From Chondrilla cf. caribensis (Eukaryota; Porifera; Demospongiae; Chondrillida; Chondrillidae): 64,000 bases of DNA. Numbering within the stretch: position 1 is the first letter of the stretch; every line of letters starts with the position of its first letter. The stretch is taken from assembly GCA_964020155.1 (NCBI GenBank), contig OZ026563.1, positions 113,501-177,500 on the forward strand. Direction: 5' to 3'. Below the pieces are notes generated by a model, which was not told where the DNA came from, did not search any database, and saw nothing but the letters and a program-made list of their open reading frames with translations. Below are positions 8,798-22,851 of the stretch, piece after piece. Position numbers and translations under genes: made by a program.

Positions 8798-10021
8798 GTG
8801 GAATCAACACGTTCACTTTCTGTCAACCCGTCCCGGCGAGCGCCATCGCGTGGCCCGTCAAAGGATTGCGCAATAATAAAATGGACGCATAACGGTCCAC
8901 GGATGGTTCGAAAGCTCCAGAGAAAATTATGTTTCCTTTTTATGCTCTGTGTTTTGGCGCTATTGGTCCTCCGCATTGTCGTACAGCGTTTGTCCAGAAG
9001 TAATATGTATAGGAACGTCGAACTAGGAGCCTTCAGTGGCATCAAGCATTGTACCACGAATGCAGATCATGAACAGGATGCAGGGGATGGGTTGAAAGAA
9101 CGCCAAATTATGAAAAACGGAGAATGTTTCTTCAATATACATGTTCCATCTGTTAACGGAATTACAATAGTTACTTTTGTCAATCCAGATTGGATGCCTT
9201 TGGTACAGAATTGGTTGTGTTCTCTGAGGAAGCAAGGTCTTGAGGGAGGGGTGCTCGTTGTCGCATTTGGACCATCTGTTTGTCGTGATTTAGTGGGCGT
9301 GGCTTGTTACCATGTAAATGAGACTTATCCTGCTTCAAGTTATGGCCAGGCTGGCTATCGTGAGATGTTGAAACATCGCACAAAAATTATCTTGAAACTG
9401 CTAAGATGTGGCCACACGTTGCTGATGTCTGATGTAGATGTGGTCTTCCTAAAGAACCCGCTGCCAACTTTGTTCAAGGAGTCCAAGGACAAGGACATTC
9501 TATTTCAAGGAGACAGTATAGACCATGACCTGGTGGATAGTCTGCTTCCCTACACCTTGAGTTATGCCTGCGTGGGGTTCACGTTCATGAAGCCTACCCC
9601 TGGGACCATACTTCTGTGGAAGGGTGTCATGAGCTATCAAACCTACCACTATTGGAATGACCAGGCGGCTGTGAACGTGTGCCTGAGGCATCCTTCCATA
9701 ATGGCTCACCTGAGGTGGGTGGTTTTAGATTATTGGCAATTTCCAAATGGAATCATTTATTTCAAGCAACGGACCCACCTTCAGAATCCCTTTATCGTGC
9801 ATGCCAACTTTCTGTTGGGGATCAACAACAAAATGGCAGAAATGATGGCCAGTGGTTTGTGGTGTGTTGAAGAAGCCTTCTCCGCTCACTGTCAAAAGTT
9901 GCATCAATTCGGTTGTGTTCAGCGGCTACCGCCAAAATCCTGGTGTGGAGGTCTGGTCTCCGAGTGTGCCAAACGAGGGATAAGCTTTGAGGGTACCTCC
10001 ACTCCCCTCAGATCCCTGTGA
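8798..10021 (+). CDS. Type II membrane glycosyltransferase, GT77/Nucleotid_trans-like
   Basis: Single-exon 407-residue protein. A short basic cytoplasmic N-terminus is followed by one hydrophobic segment (LCFLFMLCVLALLVLRIVV, about residues 44-62), a type II signal anchor. The lumenal part contains TLLMSDVDVVFLKNPLPTLF, where the DVD is the DXD-type motif binding the metal and nucleotide-sugar. It also has the WNDQAAVN and HANFLLG landmarks of the Nucleotid_trans (GT77-like) fold: residues for acceptor handling, then a C-terminal Cys-rich stretch. It probably works in the Golgi. The sugar and acceptor cannot be read from the sequence. Met at 8903 (MVRKLQRKL) is an alternative start that would give a more typical short cytoplasmic tail. 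Confidence 0.82.
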   Translation: MESTRSLSVNPSRRAPSRGPSKDCAIIKWTHNGPRMVRKLQRKLCFLFMLCVLALLVLRIVVQRLSRSNMYRNVELGAFSGIKHCTTNADHEQDAGDGLKERQIMKNGECFFNIHVPSVNGITIVTFVNPDWMPLVQNWLCSLRKQGLEGGVLVVAFGPSVCRDLVGVACYHVNETYPASSYGQAGYREMLKHRTKIILKLLRCGHTLLMSDVDVVFLKNPLPTLFKESKDKDILFQGDSIDHDLVDSLLPYTLSYACVGFTFMKPTPGTILLWKGVMSYQTYHYWNDQAAVNVCLRHPSIMAHLRWVVLDYWQFPNGIIYFKQRTHLQNPFIVHANFLLGINNKMAEMMASGLWCVEEAFSAHCQKLHQFGCVQRLPPKSWCGGLVSECAKRGISFEGTSTPLRSL

Positions 10022-10335
10022 ACTGACCTATTGCTCAGTACCCACTGATAACACAGACTGTTCCAGACCCACTTAAACGACATACCTATTGTGCTCAACA
10101 AGTTTATTGTTTGTACATAGGTGAGAGCAACCATTTTACTTCACTGTTTATCAAAAATTATATTTCTTCAAATCTTTATCTGAATTAATGGAATCATGTA
10201 CATATCATTTTATAATTGATTAGCATGCTGTGTTTGCTCAAGTGAAAATGTTTCAAGTAGAAATTGATACAAAACAGTTTTTGGGAATTGAAGATTATAC
10301 CAAGTGGAATTGGTAGGGGGAGTATAAGAATGTCA

Positions 10336-12324
<1,989 letters not shown>

Positions 12325-12481
12325 TTCACGAACCTTTCCCTGATCAGAAGGCCTACGTGAACAGGGCAGCGACTGAGCTACACTAGTGACTACACAGTAA
12401 ACATCTCAGTGTCCTTGGAAGTTGTGGATCAGGTTGTGGTTCACGAGGGGAATTCCCCACCAAACTGATCACGTCAAGAAA

Positions 12482-14718
12482 ATGGCGACTAGGAGTGGGG
12501 ATTCGGATGGGAAGAACTTCCAGAAAACCGCCAAAGAGACATTTAACACTGTGAAAAACTTCACAGCTACAAACTTCACGAGAGCCAAGCAGGTATTTTT
12601 ACTCAATACCTGTAGTATTATTTAACTACAACTCACTTAATGAACTTACATAGTTTCCCTCTTCATGTGAGAGTTGTTCGTTGTACCATTTGAAGATGCG
12701 ATGTTCATTTTTTGTTTTCGACCACAGTTTATATGTATTTCTGTCTCTATGTTCAGCTCACCATTGAGAGGATGGGGAAAGCTGAACCTACTGAATTTGG
12801 AACAGATTTTCAAGACCTCTGTAGGGAACTGGACAAGATAAAGTCATCCACAGAGACCATCATCCACTGTACTCTGCAAATGTTGGAACCCAACCCAGGT
12901 TGGACCAGAGTAGTGATAGCGACTGTCACTTATTTCTTGTCCAATGTGTCTCTGGTGCTCACATGCAATTTCCATCTTTTCATGATCAGCTCTTCGACTG
13001 GAGTCTGCCGTCTACCGGAAGATGGGACGGCCAGAAAGAAACGTGACTAACGCTCATGACAGTCTGGGGGAGGAAATGATATCAGCTGGACAATCCTTTG
13101 GTCCAGAAACACAGTATGGTAAGTGTGAGTGTGGAGTGAGGTGTAGTAAGTGACTGTAGGTGAGGGTGTGATGGGTGACTGTAGGTGAAGGTGTGATGGG
13201 TGACTGTAGGTGAAGGTGTGATGAGTGACTGTAGGTGAGGGTGTGATGGGTGACTGTAGGTGAAGGTGTGATGGGTGACTGTAGGTGAAGGTGTGATGGG
13301 TGACTGTAGGTGAAGGTGTGATGGGTGACTGTAGGTGAGGGTGTGATGGGTAGTTGACTATAGGTGGAGGTGTGATGGGTGAGTACATTGGAAATATGGT
13401 GTCCATAACTCTATAAGGTGGCTACCTGGTGAGATGTGGTGAAGTGGAGACCAAGATTGGGCGCTCAATGGAGAAGTTCCGCGACAAAGTCAAGGCTGAG
13501 TTCATCACCCCTCTTCGCTCCTTCCTCAATGTTGATGTGAAGAATGCTCTTGTGAGTGTCCTATTTTCATTGACCTTCTACTCTCACTGACTTGTCTGGA
13601 CCCTCCTGCCTGTAGGCTGAGAAGAAGTCAGCTAATCTCCATCGACTAGACTTGGATAGCGCTAAGACAAAGTCAAGAAATGCTAAAACCGAGAATGCTG
13701 CTGTAGTAGGTGGTGTGGGTGTGTGCTGATGTGGGTGTGCTGTGGGTGAGTGCTGTGTGCTGATGTGTTGTGTGGGTGTGTGGTGTGGGTGTGTGCTGAT
13801 GAGTATTGTGTAGGTGTGTGCTGTGTGCTGATGTGTTGTGTGGGTGTGTGGTGTGGGTGTGTGCTGTGTGCTGATGAGTATTGTGTGGGTGTGTGTTGTG
13901 TGGGTGTGTGCTGTGTGCTGATGTGTTGTGTGGGTGTGTGCTGTGTGCTGGTGTGTTGTGTGTTGTGTGTGCTGTGTGCTGGTGTGTTGTGTGGGTGTGC
14001 AGTTGTGCCATTCACTTAGTCCTATTCCCCCAGGCCGAAGAAGAGCTGAGGAGGGCACAAGCAGCATTTGATGCTCAAGTGGAGAAGGCCAAAAGTACCA
14101 TCAACAGGATCTGCCGTACACATGTATGTCGATGACACCACCGTTGGTGATGTTAGTGATTGAGACGTTCCTTTTTGTGGTTGGTGTTGGCTACAGGTGA
14201 ATCATCTTGGTGAGTTGAGGACTCTAATTTCTGCCCAGAAGAAGCTCTACAAAGAATGTCTGGCCCATCTTGATGATGTGGATGCTTTTGAAGATGACAG
14301 GTTTGTATTGCGTGGTTAGACGGGTGGTCTGCCCTCTCCGTGTGTGTGTGTGGCTGGGAGAGTACTTCTAACTTACTTAGGACCGTTTCTGTGGATACGA
14401 GGAGTTCAACAGAAAAGGTTGACCTGGAGGAGTTCCATTTCCGTGGACTGACCCTCAACAGGAGGAACTCTCGCAAGGCTCGGGTCCTGTACGACTACGA
14501 TAAGTCTCAAGAGGACGAGATATCAGTGACTGCAGAACAGGTTGGGTCTTCGTGTTGGAGAGTGCCATGTGTGGACCACCACAATATCAGTATTTCCTCC
14601 GTTGCAGTTTGTGACCGCCTACCCTGTTCCTGGGAATGATGAGTACTTCATTGTGGTCATCGGTGAAGGGAGCGACAAGATTGGGAAGGTCCCTCTCACT
14701 TATCTCGAGCTTTTCTGA
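12482..14718 (+). CDS. SH3GLB: Endophilin-B like BAR-SH3 protein
   Basis: Membrane-bending adaptor of the endophilin-B group, with roles in mitochondrial, Golgi and autophagic membranes in other animals. Nine exons: 12482-12592, 12757-12898, 12990-13118, 13418-13551, 13616-13702 (or -13705), 14034-14123, 14197-14300, 14381-14540 and 14608-14718. They join in phase to about 355 residues. The BAR part shows MGKAEPTEFGTDF, TLQMLEPNPALRLESAVYRK, AGQSFGPETQYGGYLVRCGE, FITPLRSFLNVDVK and RLDLDSAKTKSRNAK, each aligning with endophilin-B. The C-terminal SH3 domain has RKARVLYDYDKSQEDEIS and KVPLTYLELF. The domain order and the YLELF ending favour endophilin-B over endophilin-A. The start ATG opens MATRSGDSDGKNFQKTAKE. 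It is divergent from the ankyrin gene by 157 bp. Confidence 0.92.
13136..13385. repeat. 24-bp minisatellite in SH3GLB intron
   Basis: About ten units of GGTGACTGTAGGTGAAGGTG followed by TGAT, head-to-tail, fill the intron between exons ending at 13118 and starting at 13418. Confidence 0.9.
13715..14005. repeat. GT-rich minisatellite in SH3GLB intron
   Basis: Irregular higher-order repeat of GTGTGTGCTGTGTGCTGATG and related blocks occupies nearly the whole intron 13703-14033. Confidence 0.85.
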
Positions 14719-14855
14719 GTGGAACGTACTCAATATCCGCTGTACTCAATATTCGCTGTACTCTTTACCAATTGAGTGTTAGGAATAATTTTGTATTAAA
14801 ATAATAGAATGCTGGATATAGAATGATTTGAATTGAAAGAAAACAGATTGTATAG

Positions 14856-17266
14856 TCAAAGATAAGCTGCCCATCCAACATACATCTTGCTGAGGTTGTC
14901 CAGACTGGTAGCATCCTGAGATGGACATAGAGGGAATCTCTTGAGACACCACTTCAAATTCTGTTATACACACACTGGTGGTGCACACACGCACACACAA
15001 ACACACACACGCATGCACGCATGCACGCACACACGCACACACACACACATGGATGCATGGAGTCCACATCAATCATATCACACAAACCTGGATTAACAGG
15101 TGGACCTGCCCAGCTATCGACAGAGGAGGGACTTTACTGTTGTTACCTTTTCCGTTCATTCTGTCCTCAATGTCCTTAATGATGGTCATTGCCTGAGGCG
15201 TTGGGGATCAGGAGGTACACGTTATTCTCTGACCACACCTCCTCGCCATACAAACCACACCCCCAACCACACACCCTATCCTGCACAGACTCTGCAGATC
15301 CCTTGACTTTGCTCCACTCGACCAAAGGGTCATGGACGAAGGTCTTGAGGACACTGCCAATTGAAAGACAAGAGTCACTTTCCAACACATAAACACAGAA
15401 TGGTCATACAGAGCAGTATCTACACTGTGACTAACCACATCAAAGGGTCACACTGCTCCCGAAGGACTTGCATGGTGACCTCACAGCTCTTCCTGAATAC
15501 GCCATCATAACCCGTCACTCCCTGACCAATGAACAAACAAACACTGGTCAATCTAAGATGGGTGTGAGGTATCTGCTAATGGGTGTGTCCACTAATGCCC
15601 CGCCCACTTACCATGGCCTTGACCAAGTTGTGAGTCAGACGGAACGGCACACACTCGGGGACATCGAACGTCTTGCCCTGCGAGGAGGGTAGGGTAGGAC
15701 AGGTCTGGACCATGTGAACACAGACGGGGACTCACTCGGTTGAAGAGACAGTTGAAATCCACATGAATGCAGTCTCCACTGGTCGAGTCAAATAGAATGT
15801 TCTCGCCATGGCGATCACCAAGTCCGAGGATATACCCCACAATTGACATGACTGCGGATGTCCTGGAGTATGCCAATCGGCTGGAGTACCTGGAGGGGGA
15901 GGAGTCACCTGAACGATGTCGGTCATTGGAATCACATGTAACTACCATTGTGTAGGATCAGGGAAGGTTCGCTGGAACCAGAGGTCAAAAACTGCAGGAA
16001 ACCTGTGAGTCAGAGGGATTAAAATCACCATGGGAACTGCCACACTTATCGTAACAATTTACTTTGGCAACACAAAATCTTCAAAGTTCTTTTTCATTTG
16101 CCTAAAGAGAAACAGAGTATGTTACTGCCCAACAGCACCGAACAAGATTCCTTCTCACGTAGGGTCAGTCATTTTGGACTTCCACAACTCCTTGATGTCC
16201 ATCCCAGACATGAAGAGCCCCTTCTCTCTACACAAACATGGACAGCACAACCAATGGACCAGGTCCAGCAGTAGAGTCAGGGGTAGCACAAAGTGAGTGG
16301 CTCACTGGTAGATCTTGTTGAGGATGTGTCTCAATCCTGAGGTGTTCGGGACCCATTCTATCAGTCCACACTTCTCGTTCAGTGGCACCACTGACTGGTG
16401 GGGTGCAAAGGACAGACAGAGGCAATGGTGAGTGGGTGAGTAACATACACACTCCTCATGGACGGACTCACGTAAGTTCTAATGTACAGATTTCTTCTTC
16501 TACTTTCAGGGTCCTTCCGTAAGCACTTGTTGATCAAAGTGTAGAACTCCATCAATCGACTGTCCTTCCTCAGGTCATCCTGAGAAGAACTCGGGATGGT
16601 AACTGGACACACCCACAACTACGAAGTGTGGTATCGTGGGCGTGGAACTCACGTCTGGCTTACACATCATCACATACTTTTGACCGTCACTAGCTAAAAT
16701 AGTTATCTTCTTGGGACGCACTAAAGAAGCCATCACTTCAACTTTATCTTCGAATTTCACTATGGTTGGCTGGTTACCAGGAAATGGATTAAGGTTGTCA
16801 TAGCGACCACCACCATCCAATGGTAGGGTGACAGTTAGTGACGACTGAACTGGCACAATAATGGGAGTGAAGTTGCTAATGGCAACAGGGGGTAGAGCAG
16901 GTGAAAGAACAACAGTCTGTCAATTGTAGGGTATTCCCCTGACTCACCCATCATTGGCAAGCCTGCACAGACTACGACAGAGCTTGTCCATACTAACCAC
17001 CACTGGAAGCCTGGGAACATCCACCTTCTTGTTTGAGACACTGAGGAGGTGTTCAGTGAGTCTCATCATATCCTTGATAAACAACAGAACAAATACCAAC
17101 TATAAACAAATACACAGAGAATACAATATCGGCAACAAGCCTCACCACAATCAGATTTTCCAATCCGCTGTTGCTTCTCTTTGCTTCAGTTAGTATTCTC
17201 TGACATCTTGTCTGTCTGTCCTTGTGTGTTGACTGGAGGGCGGACACAACAGCAACCTCATCTACC

Positions 17267-17330
<64 letters not shown>

Positions 17331-17468
17331 CCACCTGGCCCTCGTACAGGGGACGCTACCTTGCTGACAGCCATCATCATCCACAAGGACTGCTGAGGAT
17401 AGTGTTGGATCAGCTTCAGGATAATAGTCTGCATCAGCAGGTCGTGGGGTGGTTAGGAATAGAAAGTC

Positions 17469-17509
<41 letters not shown>

Positions 17510-20500
17510 AGCAGGTGGTAGAGATAAACACATACTTGTATCTGCGTGAATACATCACTGTTCGGGTGACATATCCTGGAGATGAGTTGGGAGAATGCTA
17601 TGAGGAAGTGGTAGGAGGGGAGGGTCTCCGAGAGCTCCGCTATGATGTTGTTCAACGAGGTCAGTGTGGTCACCAGGGCGTGGCGGTCCGGGGCCTTGGC
17701 CCGGCTACTTGTGGGCGGGGCATCGGGGACTTTAGCCCCGAAATCCAACCACAGTGTGAGCAGGCGGGGGATGGACTGGTAGATGTACTTGTTGCCATAG
17801 CGAAGTGCATGGCCATACTCAGTCAGCACAAAGCGGAGGAACTCTCTAAACAGTACACAGAATAGAGTCATCACCACCAGCTCAGTCCACTCGGTGTGGT
17901 GGTACAGTACAGAGGCACTGGGCTAGCTGGAGAGGAACTCACGCAGCTTTTTTGACCTTGTCTGAGGCAAACAAGTTCATTAATCTCTCGTAATACTTGG
18001 CAAGATAGAAATGACCACTCTCCATTTGAGGACACACGGCAACTACAGACTGTCAGGGGCGAGTCCATTATCACACACACCACACACTGTCACGCACAGC
18101 ACACACACCACACACTGTCACGCACAGCACACACACCACACACTGTCACGCATAGCACACAGACACCACAACACCACACCTTGTACTGTTTCAGAATAGT
18201 TTGCGTGTCGTAGTGCGCGGTTTCCTCCATCCAAAGTCCCACATACAACAGAGCTTTGGCATGGACCTCAGCAGTGTCCTGTTTGGAAGCTTCCTCCAAG
18301 TCCAAAGGCCATTTGTCCCTATGAAGGCAGATCTCTCATCACCAGCTTCAAAGACAACACCGGTAACTTACTTTATGGACTTCTGTAAATCCAGGAGAGC
18401 CTGATGGGTATCTCCCTGTAATCAACAACCGAATAATGAGACCACGCCCACCTCCTCGCCCACAGATCTTACCTTGGCATACAGCAGCCTTGCCCTCTCC
18501 AGGTAGAGCTCAGGGAGAGCATGCACCTCGGCCATCCTCAGTGAGTTACCTGCTGTCTCCAGCAAACCTGTCCTCCTTGCCATCCCTGAGCTCTGCAACC
18601 ACAGCCCACCCAGCTCCTTGTGATAGTCACTACACCAACATGTGACAGACACATGATAGTCATTACACACAACACATAACATGTGACATTCACATGACAG
18701 ACACAATACATGGGATGCTGTATCAGTGTTACACATGTACACATACACTTCACACTTGTATGGACTCACTTGTCAGCTAAACTGTACAACAGTCGTCTCA
18801 AACTGAGAATGGGCTCCCTCGTTCTGTAAGAGGTCTACAAGGAAGAATAGGCAACTATATGTAGGACTATTAGTACTGAGGAATACAGAAACACACACTG
18901 AGTATGAAGTAGCACCAAACATGCAAGTCCCCCGGACCTAGTGCCACTGACAAAGAGCGTATCCTCACCCGGGTCACTGCCAGCCTCGTCTTCCACTCCT
19001 CCACGAGCTTCTTCTTCAAGTCTCTCCCCACCTCACCCCCCAACCCCAGCAGTAAGCGTCCTCCCCCTTCAAGTTCCTGAAGCATGTGCAGTCGCACGAT
19101 GTACTCATACCCCCGCTGGTAGGACCCCGCCTCCATGCTGGCCACCGACAGAGGGTTCATCTGCTCACTCCGAACCTGGCACAACTGTTTGGTAAACAAC
19201 TCGCTGTTCTGTGTTGGTAAACAAAATATGCAATCATTTGTACAAACAAACCAGTCTTATATCTCACCTTTTGCTTTGCAGCCAACAGGACACGACCCAG
19301 CCCAATACTCCAACTACCAGAGGAGTTCTCCTGAGGATCAAAAACACCTTTGTACAGCGTGGTAAGTAGAACTGACGTGTGCTCACAAATGTATAGAACA
19401 CACCCACCACATCCACAACATACCCACTGCACCCATGACACACCCACTGCACCCACAACACACCCACCACACCCACAATAGTCACTAACATGGTCCAGTA
19501 TCTCCTCCAGATCCTCCCACTTTCCAAGTCTCCAAGCGGCTTCCACTCGCACATCAGTGAGAGGCCGCAGCCATTCTGGTCTACAGGAGGACAGGGGACA
19601 GGCAGCTCAAGGGGAGAACGGGTGATATCCCCACCCAGCCATCACCTTTGCTCCTTCAATCCCTGAACATGCATCATGACTGAAGACAGCTGTCCCATCT
19701 CCATGTTGCACCTCAGCAGACCCTAACAAAGGCCAGCACTGCATGCAGGCTTGGACACACACCTCGTGTACCTCCCTTATACCACACCCACATGAACCAC
19801 ACCCCCCACATGAACCACACCCTCCTTGACCACACCTCTCACCTGGAAGTACGACAGTTCACTGTTCTTGGTTTGAATGGCCATGTTGTAGTAGCTGGTG
19901 GCCTCGCTGTACTGGCCCCCGATCTCCAGCTCTAGGACCTTCTCCTCCAAATTAGCCTCGGCCTTCCTGAGTGAGCTCAATCCAGCCACCCCGTCTGGTT
20001 CATCCAGGGCAGCATACACATTCTATGACAACAAGCACACCACACACCAATTGACACCACACACCACACGCCAGGTGCCACCACACACCACACACCACAT
20101 GCCAGGTGACACCACACACCACACACCACATGCCAGGTGACACCACACACCAGGTGACACCACACCACACCACACACCATGTATAGCTACCCCTGTGGCC
20201 CACCTGTAGAAAACCAATTGAATTCTGAAACTTGTCCTCTCTGTTGTCCTGGAGGTACTCTTCAGTGTAGCGTAGTGCCCTGGCATAAGCCTTGCAAGCA
20301 AAGGCAGCTCTAGCAAGAGCTTCCATTGGGAGGTCCTTGAGGAACGCCTTCACCTTGTTCACATCACTGCTAACGCTGGTCTGAGAGGTAGTGGAGGTCT
20401 TACTACTGCTAGCTCTCTGAGGACCAGCTGCAGCAGTTTTGACCCGCACACAGTTCTGGAGATGATCCAGAGCTGTGAAGAGTGTTTGACAGCCATGAGT

Positions 20501-22764
20501 CAGCTCGTCACTGCGCTCCTTGACTGCATCAGGTGTACCCATGTCATTGGCTATGTTCTGCATCTCCACCAGCACCTGAAGCACCGTCACCCAACACAAG
20601 TATGACGAAGAGCAAAGTTACCTAATAATTACAATACTGGAACCATCTGCACCCACTTACTAGCCCCACCCACTTGACTGCCCCACCACTCACTAGCCCC
20701 GCCCAGTTGACTGTCCCCACCACTCACTAGCCCTGCCCAGTTGACTGCCCCACCACTCACTAGCCCCGCCCAGTTGACTGTCCCCACCACTCACTAGCCC
20801 CGCCCAGTTGACTGTCCCCACCACTCACTAGCCCCGTCCAGTTGACTGCCCTCCCACATTCACGTCTAACCTGATCAGCTACACAGGCTCCCTTGGAGGT
20901 GGTGTTCCTCTCTTGGCGGAGCACGCAGGCGAGGGCGTGGGGGAACAGGAAGAGGACAATGTGAAGACTGTGGTTGAACGTGTAGGAACAGGCATTGAAT
21001 ATCCTGGATGCTCGCTGATGGTGGACCTGTGGAGAGTAAACAATAATAACAACAACAGCAACACAGGTGTAAACAAATGACCTCCACCGCAGCCCCTCAC
21101 CTTCTGAATCAAGCACACAGTGAACTTGCTGATCCACTCATTGAAGACGTACTTCCTCCAGCCCTTGTAGATAGGGAAGGACACACTCCTGCTGGGCCGT
21201 CTCTCTGTGTTGTACTGAGAAGAGAGGAAGGGACGGAGGATGGCCTGACTCTCCTCAGACAGCTTCTTCCAAATGATGTTCCCCAAACTACAAGATCGAA
21301 CAATGCTAGCAATCAAGCCTCACACTACACACACCACAGCCTCACACTACACACACTACAGCCTCACACTACACCCACCACAGCCTCACACTACACACAA
21401 CCTCCCAACCTCTTCTTATCACTGGAGGTACAGTCGTACTCCTTGAGGATCTCTTGCATGGCATAAGCACTGCAGTCCTGGGCACGTGTTGTCGTTGCTG
21501 ATAGGAAAGACCTTATCAACTCTTGAAGAAGATTAACAGCAAACTCTCCATCAGCACCATCAATCTGAGATGAAAGCATCAAGCAGTGATCCATGTAGTC
21601 CCCCAACTACCACAATCAGCACTGCTGGAAAGCCCACCTCATACATTTGGACGGGTTTAACGTCATCTGATTGTAGAGAGAGGCCCAGCTTCCCTGGGTC
21701 AACTGCTCCCAGCTGACCCAGACACTCTCCAATCTTAACCCTCACAGCTTTGTCCGGATCTCGACTACCTTTCATCAACTGAGAGAGAGAGATGAGCAGC
21801 AATGATAGGACCCCACACATGCACGAGGAGTCACTCACGACAGTGAACAGCTCTGAGATAACAGGAGCCACTGAGTCGTGTCCTATTATAAGCTCATTCA
21901 AAACTTTGGAATTTTCTTTGAGAACATTCGCCAAGTGCTCCAATGCATTGAGTCGGACTGCTGGCTGTTCATGGGTGGCTCCCTTCAAGATTCTGTTAAC
22001 TTGTTCAGGGAGGTTACTGGTGGCAGGGCTGGCCAATGACATCTCCTTGAACACCCTTCTCACCTCCTCCAGGGCTGGGTGGTCGGGCAAGCTGTAGATC
22101 TCACCAAAGTACTGAGAGAGTTGAACTCTATCGGAAATGACACACCAACCATTGAGCACTGTTGGGTGAACACACTGTCAATAGAGCCTCACCTGTTGTC
22201 CACTATCAGGTAGGTGAGGATTTCAACAACTTGCTGAGGATGCTGGTCCACCAGAGGCAGCAGCATCACCACAATCTGACTCAGCAGCACCCCAAGGCAC
22301 TCCTTCTCCAGGCTGTATGGGCCGGGAAATCCATACATTGATATCACCACCACTGACACATTCCAGCACATGTAGTATGCCAATGGGTCGGGTCTACCTT
22401 CGGACAAAGCAGTTCCAAGCCCTCAGTCCAGACTGGACCACCTTGGTGAACGGCTCTTGGATGGCCAGTCGCAACATCCCCATCACGTTGACCCGCAGAG
22501 GGGTGATGTGCTCCGCCCCCATCAACTCCACTATGATCAGGAGACTTTCAATAACCTGAAATAGTAAACAACAACAACAGTAAACATAATCAAGGACAAC
22601 CACACCCAGGCCACACCCACTGAGACGATCATCTTCTCATTCCTCTGCTTTGAGGCCATAAGAAACTTGCTGTTCAACACTGCCAGTTCCCCAAGCAAGA
22701 GTGGCTTCATGAACTGCACCTGTGTGTGTGTGTGCGTGTGTGTGTGTGTGTGTGTGTGCGTGTG

Positions 22765-22851
<87 letters not shown>

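Noticed and set aside
8626..9057. Minus-strand 143-codon frame overlapping the glycosyltransferase start
   Set aside because: It is antisense to a well-supported gene and covers the divergent promoter. No recognisable protein.
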